Both the position numbers and the translations under genes were made by a program. DNA of 64,000 nucleotides, taken from contig NZ_PVMZ01000003.1 of NCBI RefSeq assembly GCF_003001815.1, positions 62,001 through 126,000 on the forward strand, given 5' to 3'. This DNA is from Actinoplanes italicus (lineage in GTDB: Bacteria > Actinomycetota > Actinomycetes > Mycobacteriales > Micromonosporaceae). This document shows positions 1 to 9,070 of this stretch, piece after piece. A model generated the notes under the pieces. The model was not told where the DNA came from. It was given only the letters and a program-made list of their open reading frames with translations, and made no database searches. The number at the start of each line of letters is the position of its first letter. Within the stretch, counting starts at the first letter, position 1.

Positions 1-1
1 C

Positions 2-76
2 ATGGACTACCCCGGCACCATCGCTACCGTTCGTGCAGTGGCACGCTACGTTGGCGACCTGTTGGCACAGAATTGA
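2..76 (+). CDS. hrcA: HrcA heat-shock repressor, C-terminal end (partial)
   Basis: Only the last 24 codons lie in the window, ending at a TGA at 74-76. They read [16 protein letters not shown] and on to LLAQN, which matches the well-conserved end of HrcA, the repressor that binds CIRCE operators upstream of heat-shock genes. The next gene is dnaJ, the usual actinobacterial hrcA-dnaJ pairing, with only 34 bases between them, so the two are probably cotranscribed. The start is outside the window, so the DNA-binding domain cannot be inspected. Confidence 0.85.
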   Translation: MDYPGTIATVRAVARYVGDLLAQN

Positions 77-110
77 CGGATTCGCGCAGACATTGAGGAC
101 TCCAAACCCC

Positions 111-1247
111 GTGGCCAAGGACTATTACGGAATTCTCGGTGTGAGCCGGGAGGCAACCGACGACGAGATCAAGCGCGCCTACCGCAAACTCGCTCGGCAA
201 TACCACCCGGACATCAACCCGGATCCGGAGGCGCACGACAAGTTCAAAGAGATCAACGCGGCGTACGAGGTCCTCTCCGACGACCAGAAGCGGCAGATCG
301 TCGACCTCGGTGGCGACCCGCTCGCGCCGGGTGGCGGCATGCCCGGCGGAGCCGGTGGCGCCGGCCCGTTCGTCGGCTTCCAGGACATCATGGACGCGTT
401 CTTCGGCACGGCCGCGGGCGGAGGCTCCCGTGGGCCGCGACCGCGCACGCGTCCCGGCGCCGACGCGATCCTGCGTCTCGAGCTCGACCTGGTCGAGACA
501 GCCTTCGGGGTCGAGGCCCCGATCACCGTCGACACGGCGGTGCTCTGCACCCAGTGCTCCGGCGCCGGTACCGCGCCCGGCAGCCACCTGGCCACCTGTG
601 AGGTCTGCTCGGGCCGCGGCGAGGTCCAGTCGGTGCAGCGCACCTTCCTCGGCCAGGTCGTCTCGTCCCGCCCCTGCCAGAACTGCCAGGGCCACGGCAC
701 GGTCATCCCGAACCCCTGTCCCACCTGCGCCGGTGACGGCCGGATAAGGACACGCCGCTCGCTCACCGTCAAGATCCCGGCGGGCGTCGAGGACGGCATG
801 CGGATCCGCCTGGCCCAGCAGGGCGAGGTCGGCCCCGGCGGCGGTACTGCGGGCGACCTCTACGTCGAGATCCACGAGCGCCCGCACGACGTCTACTCCC
901 GCAAGGGCGACGACCTGCACTGCCGCGTCACGCTCCCGATGACGGCGGCCGCGCTCGGCACCCGGATGACGATCAAGACCCTCGACGGCGAGGAGAACAT
1001 CGAGGTCAAGCCGGGCACCCAGCCGGCCAGCACGCTGCGCATCCGGGGCAAGGGCGTCCCGCACCTGCGCGGTCAGGGGCGCGGCGAGCTCTTCGTGCAC
1101 CTCGACGTCAAGACGCCGACCAAACTCACCGCCGACCAGGAGCGGATGCTCCGCGACTTCGCCAAGACCCGTGGCGAGGACGTCGCCGAGCTGAGCAAGC
1201 AGGGCGGCTTCTTCAGCCGGATGCGGGACGCGTTCAACGGGCACTGA
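111..1247 (+). CDS. dnaJ: Chaperone protein DnaJ (HrcA-linked, DnaJ2 type)
   Basis: A 378-residue cytosolic Hsp40 cochaperone that stimulates the DnaK ATPase and holds unfolded protein. The order is canonical: a J domain with the HPD triad at residues 32-34, a Gly-rich linker at about 65-110, four CxxCxGxG zinc repeats ([32 protein letters not shown]) at about 145-215, then the two substrate-binding beta domains. I chose the GTG at 111 because the reading [11 protein letters not shown] is the universal DnaJ start; the frame stays open upstream to 33, but that part overlaps hrcA and resembles nothing. Linkage to hrcA suggests heat-shock control. Confidence 0.95.
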   Translation: MAKDYYGILGVSREATDDEIKRAYRKLARQYHPDINPDPEAHDKFKEINAAYEVLSDDQKRQIVDLGGDPLAPGGGMPGGAGGAGPFVGFQDIMDAFFGTAAGGGSRGPRPRTRPGADAILRLELDLVETAFGVEAPITVDTAVLCTQCSGAGTAPGSHLATCEVCSGRGEVQSVQRTFLGQVVSSRPCQNCQGHGTVIPNPCPTCAGDGRIRTRRSLTVKIPAGVEDGMRIRLAQQGEVGPGGGTAGDLYVEIHERPHDVYSRKGDDLHCRVTLPMTAAALGTRMTIKTLDGEENIEVKPGTQPASTLRIRGKGVPHLRGQGRGELFVHLDVKTPTKLTADQERMLRDFAKTRGEDVAELSKQGGFFSRMRDAFNGH

Positions 1248-1267
1248 GTTTGATTGCTGAACTTAAT

Positions 1268-1329
1268 TGCTTCGCCTCCGGCTCGCTGGCGCTGTGTTTG
1301 ACTGCTTCGCCTCCGGCTCGCTGGCGCTG
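1268..1329. repeat. Direct repeat, two 27-bp copies
   Basis: The same 27 bases, beginning TGCTTCGCCTCCGGCTCG, occur at 1268-1294 and 1303-1329 with a period of 35. The sequences just before each copy are also similar. No function is evident. Confidence 0.8.
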
Positions 1330-1339
1330 CGCCTTGTAA

Positions 1340-1403
1340 CCGACGTCGAGACGGCTGAAAACGACCACGCTTCGCTAGCCGTTTTCAGACGTCTCGACGT
1401 CGG
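1340..1403 (+). terminator. Long hairpin, probable dnaJ terminator
   Basis: Positions 1340-1363 and 1380-1403 form a 24-bp stem with a single mismatch around a 16-base loop. It lies about 90 bases after the dnaJ stop. There is no U-tract, as is common for actinobacterial terminators; the right arm runs directly into the tandem repeat, so it may instead be part of a repeat element. Confidence 0.5.
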
Positions 1404-1548
1404 CGGCGCATCGCGTGGTGGTTGCGGTTAGGGCGACTGCCTCTTGGTGGGGGCGGCGCATCGCGTGGTGGTTGCGGTTAGGGCGACTGCCTCTTGGTGG
1501 GCGGCGCATCGCGTGGTGGTTGCGGTTAGGGCGACTGCCTTCTGGCGT
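1403..1548. repeat. Tandem repeat, three copies of a 48-50 bp unit
   Basis: Copies start at 1403, 1453 and 1501. Each opens GCGGCGCATCGCGTGGTGG and continues with GTTGCGGTTAGGGCGACTGC. The first two copies agree almost exactly; the third diverges after about 44 bases. The array sits immediately upstream of rsmE and ends about 50 bases before its start codon. Confidence 0.85.
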
Positions 1549-1599
1549 ACGGGCGGCGCTGCGACCGGTGTTCGTGGGTGGGGCGGTAGCGTCTGGGGA

Positions 1600-2334
1600 A
1601 TGTCGGCGCCGCTGTTTCTGGTTGAGAGCCTGCCTGTCGGGTCGTCGTTCACCCTTGGTGGGGCGGAGGGGCATCACGCCGCCACCGTGCAGCGGCTTCG
1701 GGTGGGTGAGGCGCTGATCCTCGCCGATGGGCGTGGGGGGACAGCTCGTGGTGAGGTGTCCGCTGTGGGGCGGGGCAGCGTCGACGTCAACGTTCTCAGC
1801 GTGGGGGAGGAGCCGGCGGCCGACCCGCGTCTGGTCGTGGTGCAGGGCATCGCCAAGGGCGACCGGGGTGAGCTGGCCGTGCAGGCGATGACCGAGGTCG
1901 GTGTGGACGAGATCCTGCCGTGGGCGGCGTCCCGGTCGGTGACGCAGTGGCGTGGTGACCGCGGGTTCAAGGCGCGTGACAAGTGGGCGGCCACCGCGCG
2001 GGAGGCCGCCAAGCAGGCCCGGCGTCCGTGGCTGCCGGTCGTCGGCGGCGAGCCGGACTGCTCGACGAAGCAGGTGGCGGCTCGTCTGGGTACGGCCGCC
2101 GCGGGGTTCGTGCTGCACGAGGAGGCCACCGAGCGGCTGACCACGGCCGAGCTGCCGGAGTCCGGTGACGTCGTGCTGGTGGTCGGCCCCGAGGGCGGGA
2201 TCAGCGACGCCGAGCTCGACGCCTTCCGGGAGGGCGGCGCGGTTCCGGTGCGCCTGGGGCACGCCGTGCTCCGTACGTCGACCGCCGGTGTTGCCGCTCT
2301 CTCGGTGCTCTCCGCCCGCCTGAACCGCTGGTGA
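1600..2334 (+). CDS. rsmE: 16S rRNA (uracil-1498-N3)-methyltransferase RsmE
   Basis: A 244-residue SPOUT-class methyltransferase that methylates U1498 of 16S rRNA using SAM. An N-terminal PUA-like part (HHAATVQRLRVGEALILADG) is followed by the trefoil-knot domain with the family signatures VGPEGGISDAELDAF and LGHAVLRTSTAGVAAL near the C-terminus. The length is typical. The ATG at 1600 was chosen because MSAPLFLVE is a normal start; the frame stays open back to 1444, but that part only translates the tandem repeat. The neighbourhood dnaJ-rsmE is conserved in actinobacteria. Confidence 0.93.
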   Translation: MSAPLFLVESLPVGSSFTLGGAEGHHAATVQRLRVGEALILADGRGGTARGEVSAVGRGSVDVNVLSVGEEPAADPRLVVVQGIAKGDRGELAVQAMTEVGVDEILPWAASRSVTQWRGDRGFKARDKWAATAREAAKQARRPWLPVVGGEPDCSTKQVAARLGTAAAGFVLHEEATERLTTAELPESGDVVLVVGPEGGISDAELDAFREGGAVPVRLGHAVLRTSTAGVAALSVLSARLNRW

Positions 2335-2344
2335 ATCCCGGGGG

Positions 2345-3130
2345 TCAGACGGGGCGGCGAGCCAGGGCCGCGTAGGTGTGCACGGCGAAGTCGATCGTGC
2401 CGCCGTGAGCATCGAGGACCTCGATCGTCTCGTCGAGGACCGTCTCGCGCTCGGCGTCCTCGAGGATCCGGTACGCCGAGATCGAGCTCAGGTGGGCGCG
2501 GTACCCGGTCGACGAGTAGGCGCGGGTCGAGCGGTAACTCAGCGTGCGCAGGTCGGTGAACAGCTCCTCGATGCCGGTCAGTTCCGGCCATTGCTCGGCG
2601 AACGGCACCGGCCCGGCGGGGATGTCGGCGGGACGCATCGAGTGCGGGGTGTGGTTGCCGGTCAGGCCGTGCCGGGCGTCGACCTCGGCCAGGGCGGAGT
2701 ACAGCTCGTCGTCGGGGAGCAGGAAGACGTTCCAGAACGGGGCGAGCAGGCCGCCGGGGGCGAGGGCCGCGAACGCCAGCTCGTGCCGGCGCGCGGTGTC
2801 GACCCAGTGCCAGGCCTGCGCGCTGATGATCAGGCCGTAGCCGCGGTCGGGCGTCCAGTCCTCGAACGTCGACTCGATCACCGCGACGCCGGGCACGGCA
2901 CGGCGCAGGACGGCCGCCATCCGCGGGTCCGGTTCCAGGCAGGTCAGGTCGATGCCGTGGGCGGCGAACAGCGCCGACGCCTTGCCGGTGCCCGCGCCCA
3001 CCTCGAGCACCGGGCCCGGACCGGCCGACGACAGCAGGTCGCCGGCCAGTCCGGCCGGATATCCGGGACGAACCCGGTGGTACTCCTCGGCCAGTTCGCC
3101 GAAGACCTGACTCCGTTCGCGAGACGTCAT
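2345..3130 (-). CDS. Class I SAM-dependent methyltransferase
   Basis: A 261-residue protein with the Rossmann-type SAM fold: motif I VLEVGAGTGKASALFA, an acidic residue at the end of the next strand (LTCLEPD), and the later SAQAWHWVD segment found in methyltransferases annotated near the trans-aconitate or ubiquinone type. The substrate cannot be told. I chose the ATG at 3130 (MTSRERSQVFGELAEEYHRVRPGYP region, a typical family opening); an upstream in-frame ATG at 3190 would run into the GH3 gene. It starts 25 bases after the GH3 stop on the same strand, so cotranscription is possible, although a TATATT just upstream could give it its own promoter. Confidence 0.8.
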   Translation of the reverse strand: MTSRERSQVFGELAEEYHRVRPGYPAGLAGDLLSSAGPGPVLEVGAGTGKASALFAAHGIDLTCLEPDPRMAAVLRRAVPGVAVIESTFEDWTPDRGYGLIISAQAWHWVDTARRHELAFAALAPGGLLAPFWNVFLLPDDELYSALAEVDARHGLTGNHTPHSMRPADIPAGPVPFAEQWPELTGIEELFTDLRTLSYRSTRAYSSTGYRAHLSSISAYRILEDAERETVLDETIEVLDAHGGTIDFAVHTYAALARRPV

Positions 3131-3155
3131 GCCCGCGAATATAGGCAAGCAGGCG

Positions 3156-5561
3156 TCAGATCGTGATCTCCACGGAGCGGCGGGGGTCATCGAGGGCGTG
3201 GGCGGCGATCACCGTGTAGGCGCCCGGAACCGTCTGCCAGCCGTCGTTCCACACCTGGAAGGCCCGCTCGGCAATGGGGATCGTCACGGTGACGGACTCG
3301 CCCGGCTCGGCATCCACCGTCGCGAACCCGGCCAGCCAGCGCTCGGGCCGTTCGACCGGCGAGCCGCTGTCCGGGGAGACGGAGGTGACCGGCGTGTCGG
3401 CGCCGGGGGACAGGTAGACCTGCACGACCTCGCGACCCGCGCGCCAGCCGGTGTTGGTGACCGTCACACGCACTTCCGATCCCGAGTGCGCCAGATGGTC
3501 GTACGACCAATCGGTGTAACCAAGACCGTGGCCGAACGCGAACAGCGGGTCGGCCGCCTGCCGCAACCACCCGCGGTAGCCGATGAAGACGCCCTCGTCG
3601 TAGGCGAGGGCGCCGTCCGACGGGCGCACCTCGAGGACCGGGCAGTCCTCCTCCCGGCGCGGCCAGGTGGTCGGCAGGCGTCCACCCGGCTCGGCGACCC
3701 CGAGCAGTACGTCGGCGAGCGCCCGGCCGGCCTCCTGACCGGGGAACCAGGTGAGCAGCACGGCCGCCGCCTCCTCGGCCCAGGGCAGCAGCACCGGGGA
3801 GCCGGCGTTGACCACCACGACGGTACGGGGATTGGCTGCCGCGACCCGCGCGACGAGCTCGTCCTGACGGCCGGGCAGGGCCAGTGACGTGCGGTCGAAG
3901 CCCTCCGACTCGACCTGCTCGGTGGTGCCGACCACGACCACGGCGACGTCCGAGCGGGCGGCCAGCTCGACCGCCTCGGCGATCAGCCCCTCGGCGTCCG
4001 GGCCCGGCGGACGGTGACCGAGCGTGGTGGAGACCGAGTGCGCCGCACCCGGCTCGAACGACTGCCGCAGCACCACGGGGACCGTCACGCCGGCCTCCAG
4101 GGCGACGGTGAACCGCTGCTCGCGCGGGTGCAGGAGCAGGTCGGCGCGGCCGGTGCCGGGCGGGTGCAGGGAGCCCTGGTAGAGCTTCTCGCCGCCGACG
4201 GCCAGCTCGAACGCGCCGAACCCGGAGACCGCGAGCACGTGCTCGCCGTCCGACTCGGGCGTGAGCTCGGTGTGCAGTTCCAGGCTGGTGATGCCGGCCA
4301 CGTCCAGGCCGCCGGGCGGGTCGCCGATCCAGCGGATGGTTGCCGTCTCGACCCCGAAGTCGTGCTCGCCGATCCGGAACCGGAACGGTGCCCAGTCGGC
4401 GCCCTGCGCGGGCGGCAGGAACGGGCGGGGGTCGGCGCCGATCGCGTACGCCACGTCGACGCCCGGCAGCACCGCGCGCAGCCCGTCCAGTGGGGAGATC
4501 ACGTGCCGCGGGGTGACCTGGGCACTGCCACCGCCGAGTACCCGGGCGTCGGTGGCGAGCGCACCGATCACCGCGACGCGGGTCAGATCGCCGGCCTCCA
4601 GCGGCAGGGCGCCGTCCACGTTGCGGGCGAGCACGAACGAGCCGGTCGCCACGTCGAGTGCGACGTCGTCGCCGTCCTCGTCGAGGGGGACGTCCTTCAG
4701 GGCGGCGTCCTCGAGGGCGCCGGTACGGGCGGCGAGGAGCAGGACGCGGCGTACCTTCTCGTCGATCACCTCCTCGGGAACCCGGCCGTCCCGGACCGCC
4801 TCGACCAGCGCCGGCCCCCACGGGTTGTCCATGGCCGGCATGGCGATGTCGAGGCCGCCGAGCGCTGACGCCACGGTGTCCCGGGCGGCCCGCCAGTCGG
4901 ACACGACGATGCCGTCGAAGCCCCACTCGCGCTTGAGGATCTCGTCCTGGATCCGGCCGTTCTCGGCCATCGACTGCCCGTTGACCCCGTTGTACGAGCT
5001 CATCACGCCCCAGCCGCCGGACTCGGCGACCCGCTCGAACGGGGCGAGGTACACCTCGCGCAGCGCCCGCTCCGGGATCCGCACGTCCACGGTCATCCGG
5101 TCGGTCTCGAAGTCGTTGCCGACCAGGTGCTTCACCGTGGTGCCGACGTTGTGCTCCTGCACGCCCTCGACGAAGCCGACGGCGATCTCGCCGGTCAGCA
5201 GCGGGTCCTCGGAGTAGCACTCGAAGTGCCGGCCTCCGAGCGGGGTGCGGTGCAGGTTGACGGTGGGGCCGAGCAGCAGGTGAACGCCCTTGCGGCGTGA
5301 CTCCTGGCCGAGCAGGCGGCCGGCCCGGCGGGCCAGGGCCGTGTCCCAGGTGGCGGCGAGGGCGGTGGGGCTGGGCAGGGCGACCGACGGGTCGTCGGGC
5401 GTGTATCCGGTGCCGCGGACGCCGACCGGGCCGTCCGACATGACGAGCGAGCGCAGGCCGATCCGCGGGATCGCCGGTAGTGACCAGAAGTCCTGTCCGG
5501 TCAGCAGTGACACCTTCTCCTCGAGGCTGAGCTGCTGCAGAAGGTCGTCGAGATCGGGCAT
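3156..5561 (-). CDS. Glycoside hydrolase family 3 (beta-glucosidase type)
   Basis: An 801-residue GH3 enzyme expected to release terminal beta-linked sugars from oligosaccharides. The N-terminal TIM barrel carries the nucleophile D222 in GIVVSDWRA and the KHLVGNDFE loop; the alpha/beta sandwich has VESEGFDRTSLALPG, where the acid/base Glu lies; a PA14-like insert sits around residues 390-530; and a fibronectin-III-like domain closes the protein. There is no signal peptide, so it acts inside the cell on imported sugars. The ATG at 5561 (MPDLDDLLQQLSLEEKV) is preferred over a longer reading because an operator and a GGGAG ribosome site lie directly upstream. Confidence 0.92.
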   Translation of the reverse strand: MPDLDDLLQQLSLEEKVSLLTGQDFWSLPAIPRIGLRSLVMSDGPVGVRGTGYTPDDPSVALPSPTALAATWDTALARRAGRLLGQESRRKGVHLLLGPTVNLHRTPLGGRHFECYSEDPLLTGEIAVGFVEGVQEHNVGTTVKHLVGNDFETDRMTVDVRIPERALREVYLAPFERVAESGGWGVMSSYNGVNGQSMAENGRIQDEILKREWGFDGIVVSDWRAARDTVASALGGLDIAMPAMDNPWGPALVEAVRDGRVPEEVIDEKVRRVLLLAARTGALEDAALKDVPLDEDGDDVALDVATGSFVLARNVDGALPLEAGDLTRVAVIGALATDARVLGGGSAQVTPRHVISPLDGLRAVLPGVDVAYAIGADPRPFLPPAQGADWAPFRFRIGEHDFGVETATIRWIGDPPGGLDVAGITSLELHTELTPESDGEHVLAVSGFGAFELAVGGEKLYQGSLHPPGTGRADLLLHPREQRFTVALEAGVTVPVVLRQSFEPGAAHSVSTTLGHRPPGPDAEGLIAEAVELAARSDVAVVVVGTTEQVESEGFDRTSLALPGRQDELVARVAAANPRTVVVVNAGSPVLLPWAEEAAAVLLTWFPGQEAGRALADVLLGVAEPGGRLPTTWPRREEDCPVLEVRPSDGALAYDEGVFIGYRGWLRQAADPLFAFGHGLGYTDWSYDHLAHSGSEVRVTVTNTGWRAGREVVQVYLSPGADTPVTSVSPDSGSPVERPERWLAGFATVDAEPGESVTVTIPIAERAFQVWNDGWQTVPGAYTVIAAHALDDPRRSVEITI

Positions 5562-5574
5562 GAGAGCGCTCCCA
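5561..5574 (-). promoter_or_regulatory. CebR-like (LacI family) operator overlapping the RBS
   Basis: Read on the minus strand the site is TGGGAGCGCTCTCA, one base away from the perfect palindrome TGGGAGCGCTCCCA known for the cellobiose repressor CebR of Streptomyces. It ends on the first base of the GH3 start codon, and its GGGAG is also the only plausible ribosome-binding site, so a bound repressor would cover the translation start. Confidence 0.7.
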
Positions 5575-5622
5575 GGGGTGTGTCGGAGGATCCGACGACC
5601 ATCTAAGCCCACCGCGGGCCCA

Positions 5623-5628
5623 TAAGAT
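5623..5628 (+). promoter_or_regulatory. -10 box, probable leaderless promoter of the HIT gene
   Basis: TAAGAT lies seven bases before the GTG start at 5636 and no Shine-Dalgarno sequence is present, the arrangement of leaderless actinobacterial mRNAs. Confidence 0.5.
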
Positions 5629-5635
5629 CCGTCAG

Positions 5636-5983
5636 GTGGAAAACTCCTGCCTGTTCTGCCGGATCGTGGCCGGCGAGATCCCCGCCACCATCGTGCACCG
5701 AACCGAGACGACCGTCGCGTTCCGGGACATCGACCCCAAGGCGCCCACCCATGTGCTGGTGATCCCGGTCACCCACCACGCCGATGTGGTGGCCCTCGCC
5801 GGTGATCCGGCCGCAGCCGCGGACGTGCTGGCCGCCGCCGCGAAGGTCGCGGAGATCGAGGGGCTCACCGCCGGGTTCCGGGTGATCTTCAACACCGGCC
5901 GGGACGGCGGCCAGGAGGTCTTCCACGTACACGCGCACGTCGTCGGCGGTGCTCCGCTCGGACCGATGCTGGCCCGTTCGTGA
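5636..5983 (+). CDS. HIT family nucleotide-binding hydrolase
   Basis: A 115-residue histidine-triad protein. The family opening CLFCRIVAGEIPA is present and the active-site triad HVHAHV, with the trailing VVGG, sits at about residues 97-104. Members hydrolyse AMP-lysine, phosphoramidates or dinucleoside polyphosphates; the true substrate here is unknown. GTG at 5636 is the only start that gives the conserved N-terminus. Its stop overlaps the GTG of the downstream serine hydrolase (GTGA), so the two are probably translated from one message. Confidence 0.92.
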   Translation: MENSCLFCRIVAGEIPATIVHRTETTVAFRDIDPKAPTHVLVIPVTHHADVVALAGDPAAAADVLAAAAKVAEIEGLTAGFRVIFNTGRDGGQEVFHVHAHVVGGAPLGPMLARS

Positions 5984-7362
5984 GCGTTCCCACCCCTCGA
6001 TACGAACGCGCGGCCCGCCGGGCGCAGGCCGACGGGCGTATCCCGGCCCTGGCCGTGGCGCTGCACCGGGCCGACCGTGAGCCCTGGGTGTTCGCCGTGG
6101 GTGACTCCGGCAACCCGGCGCACCCCCTCGGGCCGGACACCCGGTTCCGGATCGGGTCGGTGACCAAGACCTTCACCGCGGTCCTGGTCATGCAGGCCCG
6201 CGACGAGGGGCTGCTCGACCTCGACCAGCCGGTCTCGGCCCACCTCGACGTGCCGGCACACGGCGACGCCACCATCCGCCGGCTGCTCTCGCACACCGCC
6301 GGATTCCAGCGTGAGCCGTACGGCGACGTCTGGGACACACTGATCACCCCGGACGCCGGCCGGATGCTCGCCGAGCTCGACCGGGCCGAGCGGGTGCTGC
6401 CGAACGCCCGTCGCTACCACTACTCCAACCTCGGCCTCGCAGTCCTCGGGCAGCTCGTCGCGAAACTCCGCGGCGGCACCTGGGAGGAACTCGTCGCCGA
6501 GCTCGTCCTCGGGCCGCTCGGCCTGTATCGCACCACCGTCGCCCGGCCCGACGAGGCCGCCGTGGGCTACCTGGTCGACGCCTACTCCGACGCGGTCCGG
6601 CCGGAGCCGCCGGTCGATCTGGCCGGGGTCGGACCGGCCGCCCAGCTCTGGAGCAGCGCCGGCGACATGGCCAAGTGGGCCGCCTTCCTGGCGAGCCCGG
6701 AGATCATCGACCCGGGCGGGCGGATCCTGGCCGCCGCCACCGTCGACGAGATGCGCTGGCCGCTGACCACCACCGACGAGTCGCTCTGGGCGGCCGGTTT
6801 CGGGCTCGGGCTGATCCTGGTGCCGGAGGGCAAGCGGGTGACGCACGTCGGCCACGACGGTGCGATGCCCGGGTTCCTGGCCGGGGTCTACGGGCGGCGC
6901 GGCGGCGACGGCAACCCCGGTGCGCTCGGGTGTGCGGTACTCGGCTCGTCCGGCACCGCGGGCGAGACCAACGAGCTCGTGCACGACCTGCTGCGGATGG
7001 CCGTCGAGTCGGATCCGGCGGAGATCGCGCCGTGGCGCCCCGCGCCGCCCGCTCCGGCGGCCTACCGGTCGCTCCTCGGGCGCTGGTGGAGCGAGGGGAT
7101 GGAATTCGTCTTCGCCTGGCACGACGGGCGGTTGCAGGCCCGCGCCGCCGAGGCTCCGGCGAGCCGGCCACCCGCGGTCTTCGAGCCGCTGCGTGGCGAG
7201 GCCGACGTGCTGCGGACCGTCTCCGGGCGGGAGGCCGGCGAACTGTTGCGGCTCACCCGTGACGACGCCGGGGCGGTGGTCCGCATGCATTGGGCGACCT
7301 ACCGCTTCACCCGGCTGCAGGAGGGCTTCGACGGCGGCCTCGCGTCGGACGGGCCCGATTAG
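5980..7362 (+). CDS. Serine hydrolase, beta-lactamase class C/PBP-like
   Basis: A 460-residue member of the beta-lactamase/D-aminopeptidase superfamily. The nucleophile motif is S60-V-T-K63 in FRIGSVTKTFTA, the second motif is Y148-S-N150 in HYSNLGLAVLGQ, and HVGHDGAMPG stands in for the KTG box. The remaining roughly 110 residues form a small C-terminal beta domain. No signal peptide is visible, so it is probably a cytoplasmic esterase or peptidase rather than a resistance enzyme. The GTG start overlaps the HIT gene stop. Confidence 0.85.
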   Translation: MSVPTPRYERAARRAQADGRIPALAVALHRADREPWVFAVGDSGNPAHPLGPDTRFRIGSVTKTFTAVLVMQARDEGLLDLDQPVSAHLDVPAHGDATIRRLLSHTAGFQREPYGDVWDTLITPDAGRMLAELDRAERVLPNARRYHYSNLGLAVLGQLVAKLRGGTWEELVAELVLGPLGLYRTTVARPDEAAVGYLVDAYSDAVRPEPPVDLAGVGPAAQLWSSAGDMAKWAAFLASPEIIDPGGRILAAATVDEMRWPLTTTDESLWAAGFGLGLILVPEGKRVTHVGHDGAMPGFLAGVYGRRGGDGNPGALGCAVLGSSGTAGETNELVHDLLRMAVESDPAEIAPWRPAPPAPAAYRSLLGRWWSEGMEFVFAWHDGRLQARAAEAPASRPPAVFEPLRGEADVLRTVSGREAGELLRLTRDDAGAVVRMHWATYRFTRLQEGFDGGLASDGPD

Positions 7363-7493
7363 CGCCACCGGCGATAATGGCATCGGCGCGCGGGGCGGTG
7401 AGCGGATAGGATGGCACGATCCTTGAGCGAGCCGCTCCGACCGGGGTGGCGCAGAGAAAGAGAGCAGGTGGCGGAGGCCCTTCGGGCCACCCT

Positions 7494-8573
<1,080 letters not shown>

Positions 8574-8597
8574 TTCACAAGGGGTAATCGCACCACT

Positions 8598-9068
8598 ATG
8601 TCCATCGAGATCGCCAACGAGTCGGGAGTCGAGGTCGACACCGACGCGATCCTCGCGGTTGCCCGGCACGCCCTGGACGAGATGGGGGTCAACCCGCTCG
8701 CCGAGCTGTCGATCCTGCTCGTCGACATCGACTACATGGCCGAGCTGAATCACCGGTGGATGGGCAGCGACGGCCCCACCGACGTGCTTGCCTTCCCGAT
8801 GGACGAGGGCAGCGTCGACCACGGTCCGGGCGAGTCCGGGGCCGGAGAGCCGGCGCTGCTCGGCGACATCGTGCTCTCGCCGGAGGTGGCCGCCAAGCAG
8901 GCCGCCGTGGCGGGGCACACCGCCGCTGACGAGCTGCACCTGCTGACCGTGCACGGCGCGCTGCACCTGCTCGGCTACGACCACGCCGAGCCGGAGGAGG
9001 AGCGGGAGATGTTCGCTCTGCAGAACAAGCTTCTGCAGAGCTGGCGAGCCGGACGCAAAGCCGGCTGA
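8598..9068 (+). CDS. ybeY: rRNA maturation endoribonuclease YbeY
   Basis: A 156-residue zinc-dependent RNase involved in 16S rRNA 3'-end maturation and ribosome quality control. The signature [11 protein letters not shown] supplies the three zinc ligands H119, H123 and H129. Length and the [19 protein letters not shown] motif fit the family. It lies 24 bases after phoH and 2 bases before the CBS-domain gene, a conserved order. Confidence 0.96.
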   Translation: MSIEIANESGVEVDTDAILAVARHALDEMGVNPLAELSILLVDIDYMAELNHRWMGSDGPTDVLAFPMDEGSVDHGPGESGAGEPALLGDIVLSPEVAAKQAAVAGHTAADELHLLTVHGALHLLGYDHAEPEEEREMFALQNKLLQSWRAGRKAG

Positions 9069-9070
9069 TC

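Larger units (their letters stand above)
1248..1599. other. Repeat-rich intergenic region dnaJ-rsmE
   Basis: About 350 bases with no convincing gene. It contains three kinds of repeat in succession: two 27-bp direct copies at 1268-1294 and 1303-1329, a long hairpin at 1340-1403, and three tandem copies of a roughly 50-bp unit from 1403. Open frames here (for example 1415-1717) are low-complexity readings of the tandem repeat and are not credible proteins. Confidence 0.7.

Noticed and set aside
1403-1548. Tandem repeats as a CRISPR array
   Set aside because: Units are contiguous with no variable spacers, only three copies, and no cas genes are nearby.
3187-5220. 677-codon open frame on the minus strand inside the GH3 gene
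   Set aside because: Arg/Gly/Pro-rich shadow frame of the GH3 gene with no family pattern; typical of high-GC DNA.
5980-7362. Serine hydrolase as a true beta-lactamase
   Set aside because: No signal peptide and no proper KTG box; class C-like esterases share the same SxxK and YxN motifs.
5632-7383. 583-codon minus-strand frame opposite the HIT and serine hydrolase genes
   Set aside because: The plus strand has clear HIT triad and SxxK motifs; the antisense frame has no domain and low-complexity content.
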